Notes: generated by a model from the letters alone, not told the origin. Positions 1-6,156 are shown, counted from the first letter of the stretch. The stretch: 6,519 nt of DNA from Bacilli bacterium (GCA_900757295.1 CAAENH010000056.1:1-6519); one strand, 5' to 3'. Numbers and translations are program-made.

Positions 1-45
1 GTGGCTAAATTAAAAGAAAGGAGGCGAGAATATGCAAGAAAGTAA
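1..45 (+). CDS. Possible C-terminal tail of an upstream gene (partial)
   Basis: Reading frame 1 is open from the left edge to a TAA at 43-45 and encodes a short, very basic tail ([14 protein letters not shown]). It would overlap the start of the parA fragment by 14 nt, a spacing common in tightly packed operons of integrative and conjugative elements. Fourteen codons are far too few to identify a family, and an open frame of this length can arise by chance. The GTG at position 1 is probably an internal codon and not a start. This is inference only. Confidence 0.25.
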   Translation: MAKLKERRREYARK

Positions 46-250
46 GTGCAAGGTAATTGCAATCACAAATCAGAAAGGAGGAGTTGGTAAAACAACAACC
101 TTTAATCTTGGTGTAGCATTGGCTAAACAAGGAAAAAGAGTGTTAGTTGTAGATGTTGATCCTCAGAGTAATTTAACTACTTTAAGGCTGAGTAAGTATG
201 CTAATTGCAATTTTAAAATTAAGTATAGAAATACAAATTCTATATACTAA
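32..250 (+). pseudogene. Truncated ParA-family partition ATPase (5' fragment)
   Basis: The start is well supported: AAAGGAGG at 17-24 lies 7 nt before the ATG. Residues 8-22 contain the deviant Walker A motif of ParA/MinD/Soj ATPases ([11 protein letters not shown], signature lysines K15 and K20), and residues 39-46 carry the matching VVDVDPQS motif with D41. ParA proteins bind ATP and non-specific DNA and move plasmids or mobile elements to daughter cells together with ParB. Family members are usually about 250-280 residues. Here the similarity ends near T50 (nucleotide 181), followed by about 22 residues of unrelated sequence and a TAA at 248-250. The Walker B region and everything after it are missing, so the product cannot be a working ATPase. 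Base composition falls from about 36% GC in the ParA part (hand count) to much lower just after it, which suggests a junction near 182-190. No remainder of parA is seen elsewhere, so simple insertion into the gene is not demonstrated within the window. Confidence 0.8.
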
Positions 251-260
251 AATAAAAAAT

Positions 261-285
261 GTTATTTCTAAAATAAAGAAATAGC
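261..285 (-). terminator. Weak hairpin with a T-rich tail on the minus strand
   Basis: Arms 261-269 (GTTATTTCT) and 277-285 (AGAAATAGC) pair over 9 bp with one G-T wobble, around a 7-nt loop. On the plus strand no T tract follows. On the minus strand the stem is followed by a T-rich run (complement of 251-260), so it resembles an intrinsic terminator for leftward transcription. No leftward gene is seen to its right, so it may be a leftover of a lost gene or an insulator against antisense transcripts. The stem is AT-rich and weak. Confidence 0.3.
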
Positions 286-304
286 CTTGATACATAATTA
301 AATT

Positions 305-347
305 ATATTACAAAATTGTAATATTGAGTAATATTAGAATGACGACT
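305..347 (+). promoter_or_regulatory. BceR-type operator block, copy 1 (upstream of the glycosyltransferase)
   Basis: Positions 308-321 read TTACA-AAAT-TGTAA, an exact match to the TNACA-N4-TGTAA consensus I recall for BceR-like response regulators. The element TTGTAATATT (316-325) is followed directly by GAGTAATATT (326-335). This gives a 10-nt direct repeat, one helical turn, as expected for head-to-tail binding by OmpR-family dimers. The 43-nt block matches 2903-2945 at 40 of 43 positions. A candidate -10 (TATGAT, 350-355) lies just downstream and no good -35 hexamer is visible, which fits an activator-dependent promoter. The block ends 67 nt before the glycosyltransferase start. Binding by the regulator at 1197-1859 is inferred from context. 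Confidence 0.75.
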
Positions 348-369
348 TATATGATAAAAAATGATAATA

Positions 370-381
370 TTATTGCAATAA
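370..381. repeat. Perfect 12-bp palindrome in the glycosyltransferase leader
   Basis: TTATTGCAATAA is fully self-complementary and lies between the candidate -10 and the ribosome binding site of the glycosyltransferase gene. It could be a protein-binding site or weak leader structure, or simply chance in AT-rich DNA. It does not resemble the TTACA-N4-TGTAA operator. Confidence 0.3.
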
Positions 382-414
382 ATTACTTTTTAGTAAAGAA
401 GGGATTAGCATTAT

Positions 415-1104
415 ATGAAATTAGTTAAAAAGATTACAATAACAGTTTTATTAATATTTATTTGTATAGGAAATTATTTTATTTGTAGTGGTTATCAAAT
501 GTATAAGAATGCCATAAATAAAATGCCATTAAAGGATAAAATTACAACAATTAGACAAAAAGAAGATTATACAAAAATTGATGATATGCCTCAAATATAT
601 TTAAAAGCAGTTGTATCAGTTGAAGATCATAGATTTTACAAACATTTTGGGATAGATGTCATTTCTATTGGAAGAGCATTTGTAAATGATATAAAAAAAA
701 TGAAATTTGTAGAGGGAGGAAGCACAATTACCCAACAACTAGCCAAGAATATCTATTTTACACAAGATAAGAAAATAGTAAGGAAAGTTGCAGAAATTTT
801 TATGGCATTTAGCATAGAAAGTAACTATAATAAGAATGAAATATTAGAATTATATTTGAATACTTCATATTTTGGCAATGGATTTTATTCTGTTAAGTCA
901 GCAAGTTTAGGTTATTTTAATAAATTACCAAAAGATATGAACGATAGTGAATCAATTATGCTAGCAGGAATCCCAAATGCTCCGTCTTTATATAATCCAA
1001 TTCAAAATAAAAATTTAGCAATTGAAAGACAGAGGCAAGTCATAAATAAAATGATTAAATATGGTAACCTAGATAAAGTTGAAGCAGAAAAAATTATAAA
1101 ATAA
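415..1104 (+). CDS. Monofunctional peptidoglycan glycosyltransferase (GT51, membrane-anchored)
   Basis: The 229-residue protein polymerises lipid II into glycan strands on the outer face of the membrane. Residues 7-26 form one N-terminal transmembrane anchor. The GT51 motifs appear in order: EDHRFYKHFG at 70-79 (catalytic E70), GGSTITQQLAKN at 101-112, RKVAEI at 123-128 (second catalytic glutamate E127), and ILELYLN at 143-149. No penicillin-binding transpeptidase domain follows. The length is close to MtgA/SgtB-type monofunctional enzymes (about 230-270 residues), so it appears complete. AAGAAGGG at 396-403 lies about 11 nt before the ATG. The gene sits under a copy of the operator that also precedes the ABC transporter genes, so induction by the neighbouring two-component system is likely. 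Inferred role: keeping lipid II polymerisation going, or consuming exposed lipid II, while a lipid II-binding peptide is present. A PBP1-type fragment is unlikely because the catalytic domain is whole and the start is clear. Confidence 0.92.
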   Translation: MKLVKKITITVLLIFICIGNYFICSGYQMYKNAINKMPLKDKITTIRQKEDYTKIDDMPQIYLKAVVSVEDHRFYKHFGIDVISIGRAFVNDIKKMKFVEGGSTITQQLAKNIYFTQDKKIVRKVAEIFMAFSIESNYNKNEILELYLNTSYFGNGFYSVKSASLGYFNKLPKDMNDSESIMLAGIPNAPSLYNPIQNKNLAIERQRQVINKMIKYGNLDKVEAEKIIK

Positions 1105-1147
1105 TTATATTTAATTTTCTGAATTATTATAATTAATAAAATTAAAG

Positions 1148-1156
1148 TGATATAAT
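1148..1156 (+). promoter_or_regulatory. Extended -10 promoter of the regulator-kinase genes
   Basis: TGATATAAT combines a perfect TATAAT (1151-1156) with an upstream TG one base away (1148-1149). A weak -35 candidate, TTATAA, lies at 1127-1132 with an 18-nt spacer. Transcription would start near 1162-1164, leaving a leader of about 35 nt before the regulator ATG. The TTACA-N4-TGTAA operator is absent, so the sensing pair looks constitutively expressed at a basal level and not autoregulated through that site. Readthrough from the glycosyltransferase gene is also possible, since no convincing terminator separates them. Confidence 0.65.
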
Positions 1157-1196
1157 ATGAATGATTAAAAAAGCAAATTATGAAAGGAGACAAACT

Positions 1197-1859
1197 ATGA
1201 AAAAAATATTAATTATAGAAGATGAAAAAATCATTAGAAATGAGTTAAAATCTTTGTTAGAAAATTCAGGGTATGAAGTATTAATTATAGAAAAGTTTGA
1301 TAATGTTAAAGAAAATATAAAAAATATGAAATTTGATTTAATTTTAATGGATATTAATTTACCTAATAAAAATGGTGAAATTTTATTAAAAGAAATTAGA
1401 AAAGAATCTAATGTTCCTATTATTATGGTTACGAGCAGAGTAGGAGAAGTAGATGAAGTTTTATCTATATCTTATGGTGCAGACGATTATATTACTAAGC
1501 CATATAATCCAACAATCTTATTATTGAGAATACAAAATATATTTAAACGAATGGATAATAATATGGACGACTTATTTTATGATAATATTAGTGTTAATCC
1601 ACAAAAAGGAATATTGAAACAAGGTGAAAATGTATTAGAACTAACTAAAAATGAAATGATTGTCTTTACATATCTTTTAAGTAATCGTGGTAGAATAGTA
1701 ACTCGTGATGATTTAATGACAGATTTATGGAATAATAATGAATTTATAAATGACAACGCTCTAACAGTAAATATTAGTAGATTGAGAAATAAATTACAAA
1801 ATTTTGGACTTGAAAATAGAATTGAAACAAGAAAAGGACAAGGGTATAAATTATTATGA
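1197..1859 (+). CDS. OmpR/PhoB-family response regulator (BceR-like)
   Basis: This 220-residue DNA-binding regulator has the usual two domains. The receiver (about 1-118) has acidic residues E8/D9, phosphoacceptor D52 (MDINLP), T79 (MVTS) and K101 (ITKPY). The C-terminal winged helix (about 125-220) ends with the recognition-helix and wing signatures NALTVNISRLRNKL and RKGQGYKLL. I chose the ATG at 1197 because AAAGGAG (1183-1189) lies 7 nt upstream and the product starts MKKILIIEDE, the standard receiver start. An in-frame ATG at 1161 would fall at or before the predicted transcription start and has no ribosome binding site. The stop overlaps the kinase start by ATGA. By its context (intramembrane-sensing kinase, FtsX-type ABC pair, matching operators) it is BceR-like and should activate the promoters at 305-347 and 2903-2945. 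Confidence 0.93.
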   Translation: MKKILIIEDEKIIRNELKSLLENSGYEVLIIEKFDNVKENIKNMKFDLILMDINLPNKNGEILLKEIRKESNVPIIMVTSRVGEVDEVLSISYGADDYITKPYNPTILLLRIQNIFKRMDNNMDDLFYDNISVNPQKGILKQGENVLELTKNEMIVFTYLLSNRGRIVTRDDLMTDLWNNNEFINDNALTVNISRLRNKLQNFGLENRIETRKGQGYKLL

Positions 1860-2872
1860 GTTTTAAAAAATATTTATTAGATAAAACAGTACAGATAACT
1901 GTGTCAATTGTTGGATTCATAATTGCTATTCTTATGTTAAACGCATTTAAAGTGGAAAATGATTTGAAAATAGCATTGACAATATTATTTTTTTTAGTTG
2001 CAACATTTAATATTATTTTTGATTATTTCAGGAAATACAAATTTTACAAAAAAATATTAAATACGCTTGATAAGTTAGATAAAAAATATTTAATTTTAGA
2101 AATATTAAATAAGCCAAACTTTTATGATGGCGAAATTTTTTATCAAATTCTTTATGATATAAACAAGTCAATGATTGAAAATGTAAAAGAATATAATTTA
2201 AGTATTACCGATTTCAAGGAATATGTAGAAATGTGGATTCATGAAGTAAAGATTCCAGTAGCAAGTTTAACTTTATTAATTCATAACAACAAAAATATGT
2301 TTGATAAGAGATATATAGAACAAATTAGAAAGTTAGATAACTATATAGATCAAATTTTATATTTCGTTCGAAGCGAAAATGCCGAGAAAGATTATCTTAT
2401 CAAAGAAATTGAATTGCAGAAGATTATCAAAGATGTTGCTTTAAAAAATAAAGATGACTTATTAGAAAACAAAGTTAATCTTGAAGTTGATATTCATAAT
2501 GAAAAAGTTTTAACGGATTCAAAATGGTTAGAGTTCGTATTAAATCAGATTATAAACAATAGTATTAAATATAAAAAAAATAATAACGATCCAATAATAA
2601 AAATCAGTGTAAAAGATGAAAAAGATAAAGTATATCTAACTATTTGGGATAATGGAATAGGAATACCTAAAAACGATATAAAAAGAGTATTTGATAAATC
2701 TTTCACTGGTGAAAACGGTAGAATAATGGCAAAATCAACAGGTATGGGACTTTATATTGTCAAGAAATTATGTGATAAATTAGGACATAAGATAATTATT
2801 GAATCTGAAATACATAAATATACAAAAATTACAATTATCTTTTATAAAAATGATTTTTATAAAGTTGATTAA
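1856..2872 (+). CDS. Intramembrane-sensing histidine kinase (BceS-like)
   Basis: The 338-residue membrane kinase partners the regulator just upstream, with which it overlaps by 4 nt (translational coupling). Two transmembrane helices (about 13-30 and 39-57) are joined by only about eight residues, so there is almost no extracellular sensor domain. This is the hallmark of BceS-type kinases, which receive the signal from their ABC permease. The phosphoacceptor is H129 in the WIHEVKIPVASL box. The HATPase domain shows the N box (NQIINN, 230-235), G1 (DNGIGIP, 265-271), an F-box-like FDKSFTG (279-285) and G2 (TGMGLYI, 295-301). All catalytic motifs look intact. The family expectation is autophosphorylation on H129 and transfer to D52 of the regulator when the permease at 3748-5793 engages a cell-wall-active peptide. 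The ligand cannot be read from the sequence. Confidence 0.93.
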   Translation: MSFKKYLLDKTVQITVSIVGFIIAILMLNAFKVENDLKIALTILFFLVATFNIIFDYFRKYKFYKKILNTLDKLDKKYLILEILNKPNFYDGEIFYQILYDINKSMIENVKEYNLSITDFKEYVEMWIHEVKIPVASLTLLIHNNKNMFDKRYIEQIRKLDNYIDQILYFVRSENAEKDYLIKEIELQKIIKDVALKNKDDLLENKVNLEVDIHNEKVLTDSKWLEFVLNQIINNSIKYKKNNNDPIIKISVKDEKDKVYLTIWDNGIGIPKNDIKRVFDKSFTGENGRIMAKSTGMGLYIVKKLCDKLGHKIIIESEIHKYTKITIIFYKNDFYKVD

Positions 2873-2902
2873 AGTTTATGCAGATTTGGATACTAAAAAT
2901 AA

Positions 2903-2945
2903 ATATTACAAAATTGTAATATTCTGTAATATTAGAATAACGACT
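2903..2945 (+). promoter_or_regulatory. BceR-type operator block, copy 2 (upstream of the ABC transporter)
   Basis: Positions 2906-2919 read TTACA-AAAT-TGTAA, identical to copy 1 and an exact fit to TNACA-N4-TGTAA. The tandem units TTGTAATATT (2914-2923) and CTGTAATATT (2924-2933) match at 9 of 10 positions with a 10-nt period, a better direct repeat than in copy 1. The conserved stretch continues to AACGACT (2939-2945). Candidate -10 hexamers downstream are TATCTT (2951-2956) and TACAAT (2963-2968), and no consensus -35 is seen. The block ends 45 nt before the ATPase start and is the expected inducible promoter of the transporter operon. Confidence 0.78.
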
Positions 2946-2960
2946 AATTCTATCTTTTAT

Positions 2961-2973
2961 ATTACAATGTAAT
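2961..2973. promoter_or_regulatory. Compact palindrome made of operator half-sites, overlapping a possible -10
   Basis: ATTACA-A-TGTAAT has perfect 6-bp arms around one base. Its arms are the same half-sites as in the main operator but with a 1-nt spacer instead of 4. It overlaps the TACAAT -10 candidate (2963-2968) and ends 3 nt before the ribosome binding site at 2977-2983. It may be a low-affinity extra site for the regulator or chance in AT-rich DNA. The glycosyltransferase promoter has no equivalent. Confidence 0.35.
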
Positions 2974-2990
2974 CAGAAAGGAGAAAGATT

Positions 2991-3758
2991 ATGGAAAATA
3001 TCTTAAAAATTGATAAAATTGAAAAATATTATGGCAATAAATCTAGTCTTACAAAAGCAATTGATAACCTATCATTTGATGTTGAAAAGGGAGAATTTGT
3101 TGCAATAATGGGAGCAAGTGGCTCTGGAAAGACTACTCTTTTAAATTGTATATCTACAATTGATAAAGTTACATCTGGACATATTTATGTAGCAGGTAAT
3201 GATATCACAAAATTAAGAGGAAATAGTCTAAATAAGTTTAGAAGGGAAGAGTTAGGTTTTATATTTCAAGATTTTAATTTACTTGATACTTTAACTGCTT
3301 ATGAAAATATTGCTTTGGCACTTTCTATTCAAAATGTGAATTCAAGAGAAATTGATACAAGAATTAAAAAAGTTGCAAAAGAACTGGATATTGTTAATGT
3401 ACTTAATAAATATCCATATCAAATGAGTGGAGGTCAAAAGCAAAGAGTCGCTAGTGCAAGAGCAATAATTACTAATCCAAAGTTAATTCTTGCAGATGAA
3501 CCAACAGGTGCATTGGATTCAAAGTCAGCTAAAATGCTTTTAGAAAAATTTGATTATTTGAATAAAGAATTACAAGCAACAATTCTTATGGTGACACATG
3601 ATGCGTTTACTGCAAGTTATTCTTCAAGAGTCATATTTATCAAAGATGGCAAAATTTTTAATGAAATAATTAAAGGAACAAATTCTAGAAAAGAATTTTT
3701 TGATAAAATAATAGATGTTGTAACATTACTTGGTGGTGACTTAAACGATGCTCTTTAA
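2991..3758 (+). CDS. ABC transporter ATP-binding protein (BceA-like, MacB/LolD type)
   Basis: The 255-residue cytoplasmic ATPase powers the permease encoded next. All nucleotide-binding motifs are intact: Walker A GASGSGKTT (41-49), Q-loop Q93 (IFQDFNLLDTLT), signature MSGGQ (145-149), Walker B LILADE (165-170, catalytic E170), D-loop ALDS (174-177) and H-loop H203 (VTHD). The FQDFNLLDTLT stretch is typical of ATPases paired with BceB-type FtsX permeases. AAAGGAG at 2977-2983 lies 7 nt before the ATG. The 3' end overlaps the permease start by 11 nt, so the two are translationally coupled. In characterised Bce systems ATP hydrolysis drives release of bacitracin, lantibiotics or similar peptides from lipid II cycle intermediates, and transporter activity also feeds the kinase signal. 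Substrate specificity is not predictable here. Confidence 0.94.
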   Translation: MENILKIDKIEKYYGNKSSLTKAIDNLSFDVEKGEFVAIMGASGSGKTTLLNCISTIDKVTSGHIYVAGNDITKLRGNSLNKFRREELGFIFQDFNLLDTLTAYENIALALSIQNVNSREIDTRIKKVAKELDIVNVLNKYPYQMSGGQKQRVASARAIITNPKLILADEPTGALDSKSAKMLLEKFDYLNKELQATILMVTHDAFTASYSSRVIFIKDGKIFNEIIKGTNSRKEFFDKIIDVVTLLGGDLNDAL

Positions 3759-5793
3759 GTTATCATTAAAAAATATTAGTAAGAGTATAAAGGATTATGC
3801 CATCTATTTCTTTACTCTGATACTAGGTGTTGCGATTTTTTATGTGTTCAATGCAATAGATGATCAGTCAGTTATGATGAAGGTATCATCAACAACAGCA
3901 GAAATAATAAAACTTATGACCAATGTTCTTTCTGGTGTTAGCGTGTTTGTATCTATAATATTAGCGTTTTTAATTGTTTATGCAAGTAGATTCTTAATAA
4001 AAAGAAGAAATAAAGAATTTGGAGTTTATTTAACGCTTGGAATGAGCAAAAAGAAAATATCCTTAATATTATTTATTGAAACATTAATAATAGGTATAGT
4101 TTCATTGGTAGTTGGTTTAGGAATAGGTTTTTTATTATCACAATTGATGAGTATTTTGGTTGCTAATATGTTTGAAGCAGATTTAACTAGATTTCAATTC
4201 GTATTTTCAACAAATGCTTGTATTAAAACTTTGATTTATTTTAGTATTATGTATTTTGTAGTTATGATATTTAATACTATAAATATTAGTAAATGTAAAT
4301 TGATAGATTTAATGCATTCTAACAAAAAATCTGAAAAAATAAAATTAAAAAATCCATTGTTTTGTACAATAGTGTTTATTATTTCTTGTATAGCATTAGG
4401 ATTTGCTTATTATCAGGTTACTGGTGGTATTGAGAAAATGACTTATGCAAATAGTATTTTTGTTCCTATGGGAATAGGTGCTGTTTCAACTTTCTTTGTG
4501 TTTTGGTCTTTATCGGGATTGCTTTTAAAAATATTTATAAGTATGAAGAACACTTATTATAAAGGGTTAAATAGTTTCACCCTTAGACAGTTTTCAAGTA
4601 AAATAAATACTATGACTTTTTCGATGACAATAATATGTTTGATGTTATTTATAACGATTTGCGTACTATCGAGTGCAATGTCTATGAAAATATCTATGAC
4701 AAATAATTTGAAAAAATTGGCTCCAGCAGATGTTCAAATTGGTAAGTTTATAAATGTAACTGATTATGAGCATTATTCTGAAAAACAAATAGAAGATTCA
4801 AAAATTTCAATATATGATACACTTGAAAAATTAGGCTATGATGTAGATAACAAACTTAAAGATATAGTAAAACTTGATGTTTATAACTTTGATAATATTG
4901 ACTTAAAAACCAGTATTGGATCTTACTATGATATTGCAAAGGATAAATATCCTTTAATGCCATACAATAAGAAGGAAAGTATTGTAAAGATAAGTGATTA
5001 CAACAAAATTGCAAAATTGTTTGGACTAAAAGAATATACATTAAATGATGATGAATATTTTATTGTTGCTAATTATTCAGAATATGTAGAATTCAGGAAT
5101 GAGGGACTTAAGGTAGATACAATACTTAATATAAATGAAAAGGAATTAAAACCAAAATATGATAGTTGTGTAGAAGGTTTTATTGCAATGAATTCAACAT
5201 ATTCAAATATGGGAGTTTTTGTTGTTCCTGATAATGCAGTAAATGATTCAATGAAAAAATATGAATATTTAACTGCTAATTATAATGTTACAGATATAAA
5301 TGAGAAAAATCTTTCGGAAAAAGAGTTAAGTGAAATTTGCAAAGAAAATTCTAATAATACTGTTATTGATTTTGATTCTAAAATGGCAATTAAAGAAAAT
5401 AGTATTGGACTAGGTGCAATGGTTACATTTATAGGATTATACTTAGGTATTATATTCTTAATTTCTTGTGCTGCAATTCTAGCACTTAAAGAATTATCGG
5501 AATCAAGTGATAATGTAGAAAAGTTTAATATGCTAAGAAAAATAGGCGTAGATGAAAAAATGATTAATAAAGCATTGTTTAGACAAATTGGTATATTTTT
5601 TATGTTTCCGTTATTAGTTGCAATTATACATTCTGTATTTGGAATTAAATTTTGTAATTTTTTGTTAAGTTCCTTTGGAGCCGCTAATTTAGTATCATCA
5701 ATAATTGGTGTTGCAATATTTATTGTTGCAATTTATGGAGGATACTTCTTAGTAACTTATATTTGCAGTAAAAATATAATTAAGGAAAAATAA
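3748..5793 (+). CDS. FtsX-family ABC permease with large extracellular domain (BceB-like)
   Basis: The 681-residue integral membrane protein has the BceB layout. One N-terminal helix (about 17-35) is followed by six more (about 58-80, 105-137, 160-178, 204-222, 236-262, 287-310). Then come a hydrophilic extracellular domain of about 240 residues (roughly 311-552) and three final helices (about 553-580, 612-632, 650-673). An extracellular domain between helices 7 and 8 is diagnostic for peptide-antibiotic-sensing permeases and is thought to contact the drug or drug-lipid complex. The FGVYLTLGMS segment after helix 2 is typical of the FtsX core and its contact with the ATPase. BceB proteins are about 650 residues, so this one is full length. 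The ATG at 3748 lies inside the end of the ATPase gene, with GGTGGTGA (3732-3739) upstream. Expected partners are the ATPase for transport and the kinase at 1856-2872 for signalling. Transcription probably ends at the hairpin at 5814-5835. Confidence 0.93.
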   Translation: MLFKLSLKNISKSIKDYAIYFFTLILGVAIFYVFNAIDDQSVMMKVSSTTAEIIKLMTNVLSGVSVFVSIILAFLIVYASRFLIKRRNKEFGVYLTLGMSKKKISLILFIETLIIGIVSLVVGLGIGFLLSQLMSILVANMFEADLTRFQFVFSTNACIKTLIYFSIMYFVVMIFNTINISKCKLIDLMHSNKKSEKIKLKNPLFCTIVFIISCIALGFAYYQVTGGIEKMTYANSIFVPMGIGAVSTFFVFWSLSGLLLKIFISMKNTYYKGLNSFTLRQFSSKINTMTFSMTIICLMLFITICVLSSAMSMKISMTNNLKKLAPADVQIGKFINVTDYEHYSEKQIEDSKISIYDTLEKLGYDVDNKLKDIVKLDVYNFDNIDLKTSIGSYYDIAKDKYPLMPYNKKESIVKISDYNKIAKLFGLKEYTLNDDEYFIVANYSEYVEFRNEGLKVDTILNINEKELKPKYDSCVEGFIAMNSTYSNMGVFVVPDNAVNDSMKKYEYLTANYNVTDINEKNLSEKELSEICKENSNNTVIDFDSKMAIKENSIGLGAMVTFIGLYLGIIFLISCAAILALKELSESSDNVEKFNMLRKIGVDEKMINKALFRQIGIFFMFPLLVAIIHSVFGIKFCNFLLSSFGAANLVSSIIGVAIFIVAIYGGYFLVTYICSKNIIKEK

Positions 5794-5813
5794 TATATCT
5801 GATAAAACGATAA

Positions 5814-5835
5814 AAGAGGCTATTACAAGCCTCTT
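5814..5835. terminator. Bidirectional Rho-independent terminator between convergent genes
   Basis: AAGAGGCT (5814-5821) and AGCCTCTT (5828-5835) form a perfect 8-bp stem with a 6-nt loop. ATTTTA follows on the plus strand and TTTTATC follows on the minus strand, so it can end both the transporter operon and the XRE regulator. It abuts the regulator stop codon (5839-5841) and lies 20 nt past the permease stop. Confidence 0.8.
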
Positions 5836-5838
5836 ATT

Positions 5839-6078
5839 TTAATACTCCAATTTCTCTATATCAAATAATGGAGAGTCATAAAAATCTTTAAGTTCTATTT
5901 TTAAAGTTTTACATATTTTAAAGATAATTGTAGAACTTGGATTATCTACATTGTTTGCCAATAATGCCCTTAATGTTGATGGCGCAATAGCAGATAATTC
6001 AGCAAGTTTATTTTGAGTGTAATTATATTTGTTACATAATTCAAGTATTCTTAAAGTAATTGCTTCTTTAAATAACAT
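5839..6078 (-). CDS. Small XRE/Cro-type helix-turn-helix regulator
   Basis: The 79-residue DNA-binding protein consists almost only of a Cro/C1-type helix-turn-helix. Helices 2 and 3 fall near residues 21-41 (TQNKLAELSAIAPSTLRALL), followed by NPSSTIIFKICKTLKIELKDFY, the usual closing helices of this fold. No enzymatic or sensor domain follows. The start is clear: AAGGAGG (complement of 6087-6093) lies 8 nt before the ATG. Small stand-alone regulators like this are frequent in integrative elements, prophages and beside resistance modules, often repressing their own or a divergent gene. It converges with the transporter operon across a shared terminator and diverges from the gene at 6184. That makes control of the 6079-6183 interval more likely than control of the transporter. 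Its targets are unknown. Confidence 0.88.
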   Translation of the reverse strand: MLFKEAITLRILELCNKYNYTQNKLAELSAIAPSTLRALLANNVDNPSSTIIFKICKTLKIELKDFYDSPLFDIEKLEY

Positions 6079-6117
6079 TTTAAAAACCTCCTTAACACTA
6101 CAAAAATTCTAGCAGAA

Positions 6118-6140
6118 ATCGGTTGAAATTATACGCCGAT
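6118..6140. repeat. Inverted repeat over the XRE promoter (possible operator)
   Basis: ATCGG (6118-6122) and CCGAT (6136-6140) form an inverted repeat with a 13-nt spacer that contains the -10 hexamer of the minus-strand regulator. A palindromic CGATATCG (6137-6144) overlaps the right arm. A site in this position could allow autorepression by the XRE protein. The short arms make chance a real alternative. Confidence 0.35.
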
Positions 6141-6156
6141 ATCGAAATGATGGAAA
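6128..6156 (-). promoter_or_regulatory. Predicted sigma-A promoter of the XRE regulator
   Basis: On the minus strand TATAAT (complement of 6128-6133) is a perfect -10. TTTCCA (complement of 6151-6156) matches the -35 consensus at 4 of 6 positions with an ideal 17-nt spacer. Transcription would start near 6121, about 40 nt before the regulator start codon. The -35 lies close to the ribosome binding site of the divergent gene (6168-6174), so the two transcription units compete for the same short interval. Confidence 0.6.

Noticed and set aside
383..396. TTACT-TTTT-AGTAA hairpin next to the glycosyltransferase ribosome binding site as an attenuator
   Set aside because: The stem is only 5 bp and mostly A/T, with no alternative pairing partner found, so it is too weak to argue for regulation.
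1103..1140. AATTATA...TATAATT inverted repeat after the glycosyltransferase gene as a terminator
   Set aside because: The arms are entirely A/T with a long AT-rich loop and no following T tract. Such matches are expected by chance at this composition.
1002..1193. Minus-strand open frame of 63 codons
   Set aside because: It lies over the end of the glycosyltransferase gene and the regulator promoter, has no ribosome binding site or recognisable domain, and its hydrophobic look comes from reverse-reading AT-rich DNA.
1161..1196. Upstream in-frame ATG that would extend the response regulator by 12 residues
   Set aside because: It lies at the predicted transcription start of the extended -10 promoter and lacks a ribosome binding site. 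The ATG at 1197 has an ideal AAAGGAG and gives the standard receiver-domain start.
4856..5041. Minus-strand open frame of 61 codons
   Set aside because: It is entirely inside the extracellular domain of the permease, whose frame is clearly coding. It has no start signal or family features.
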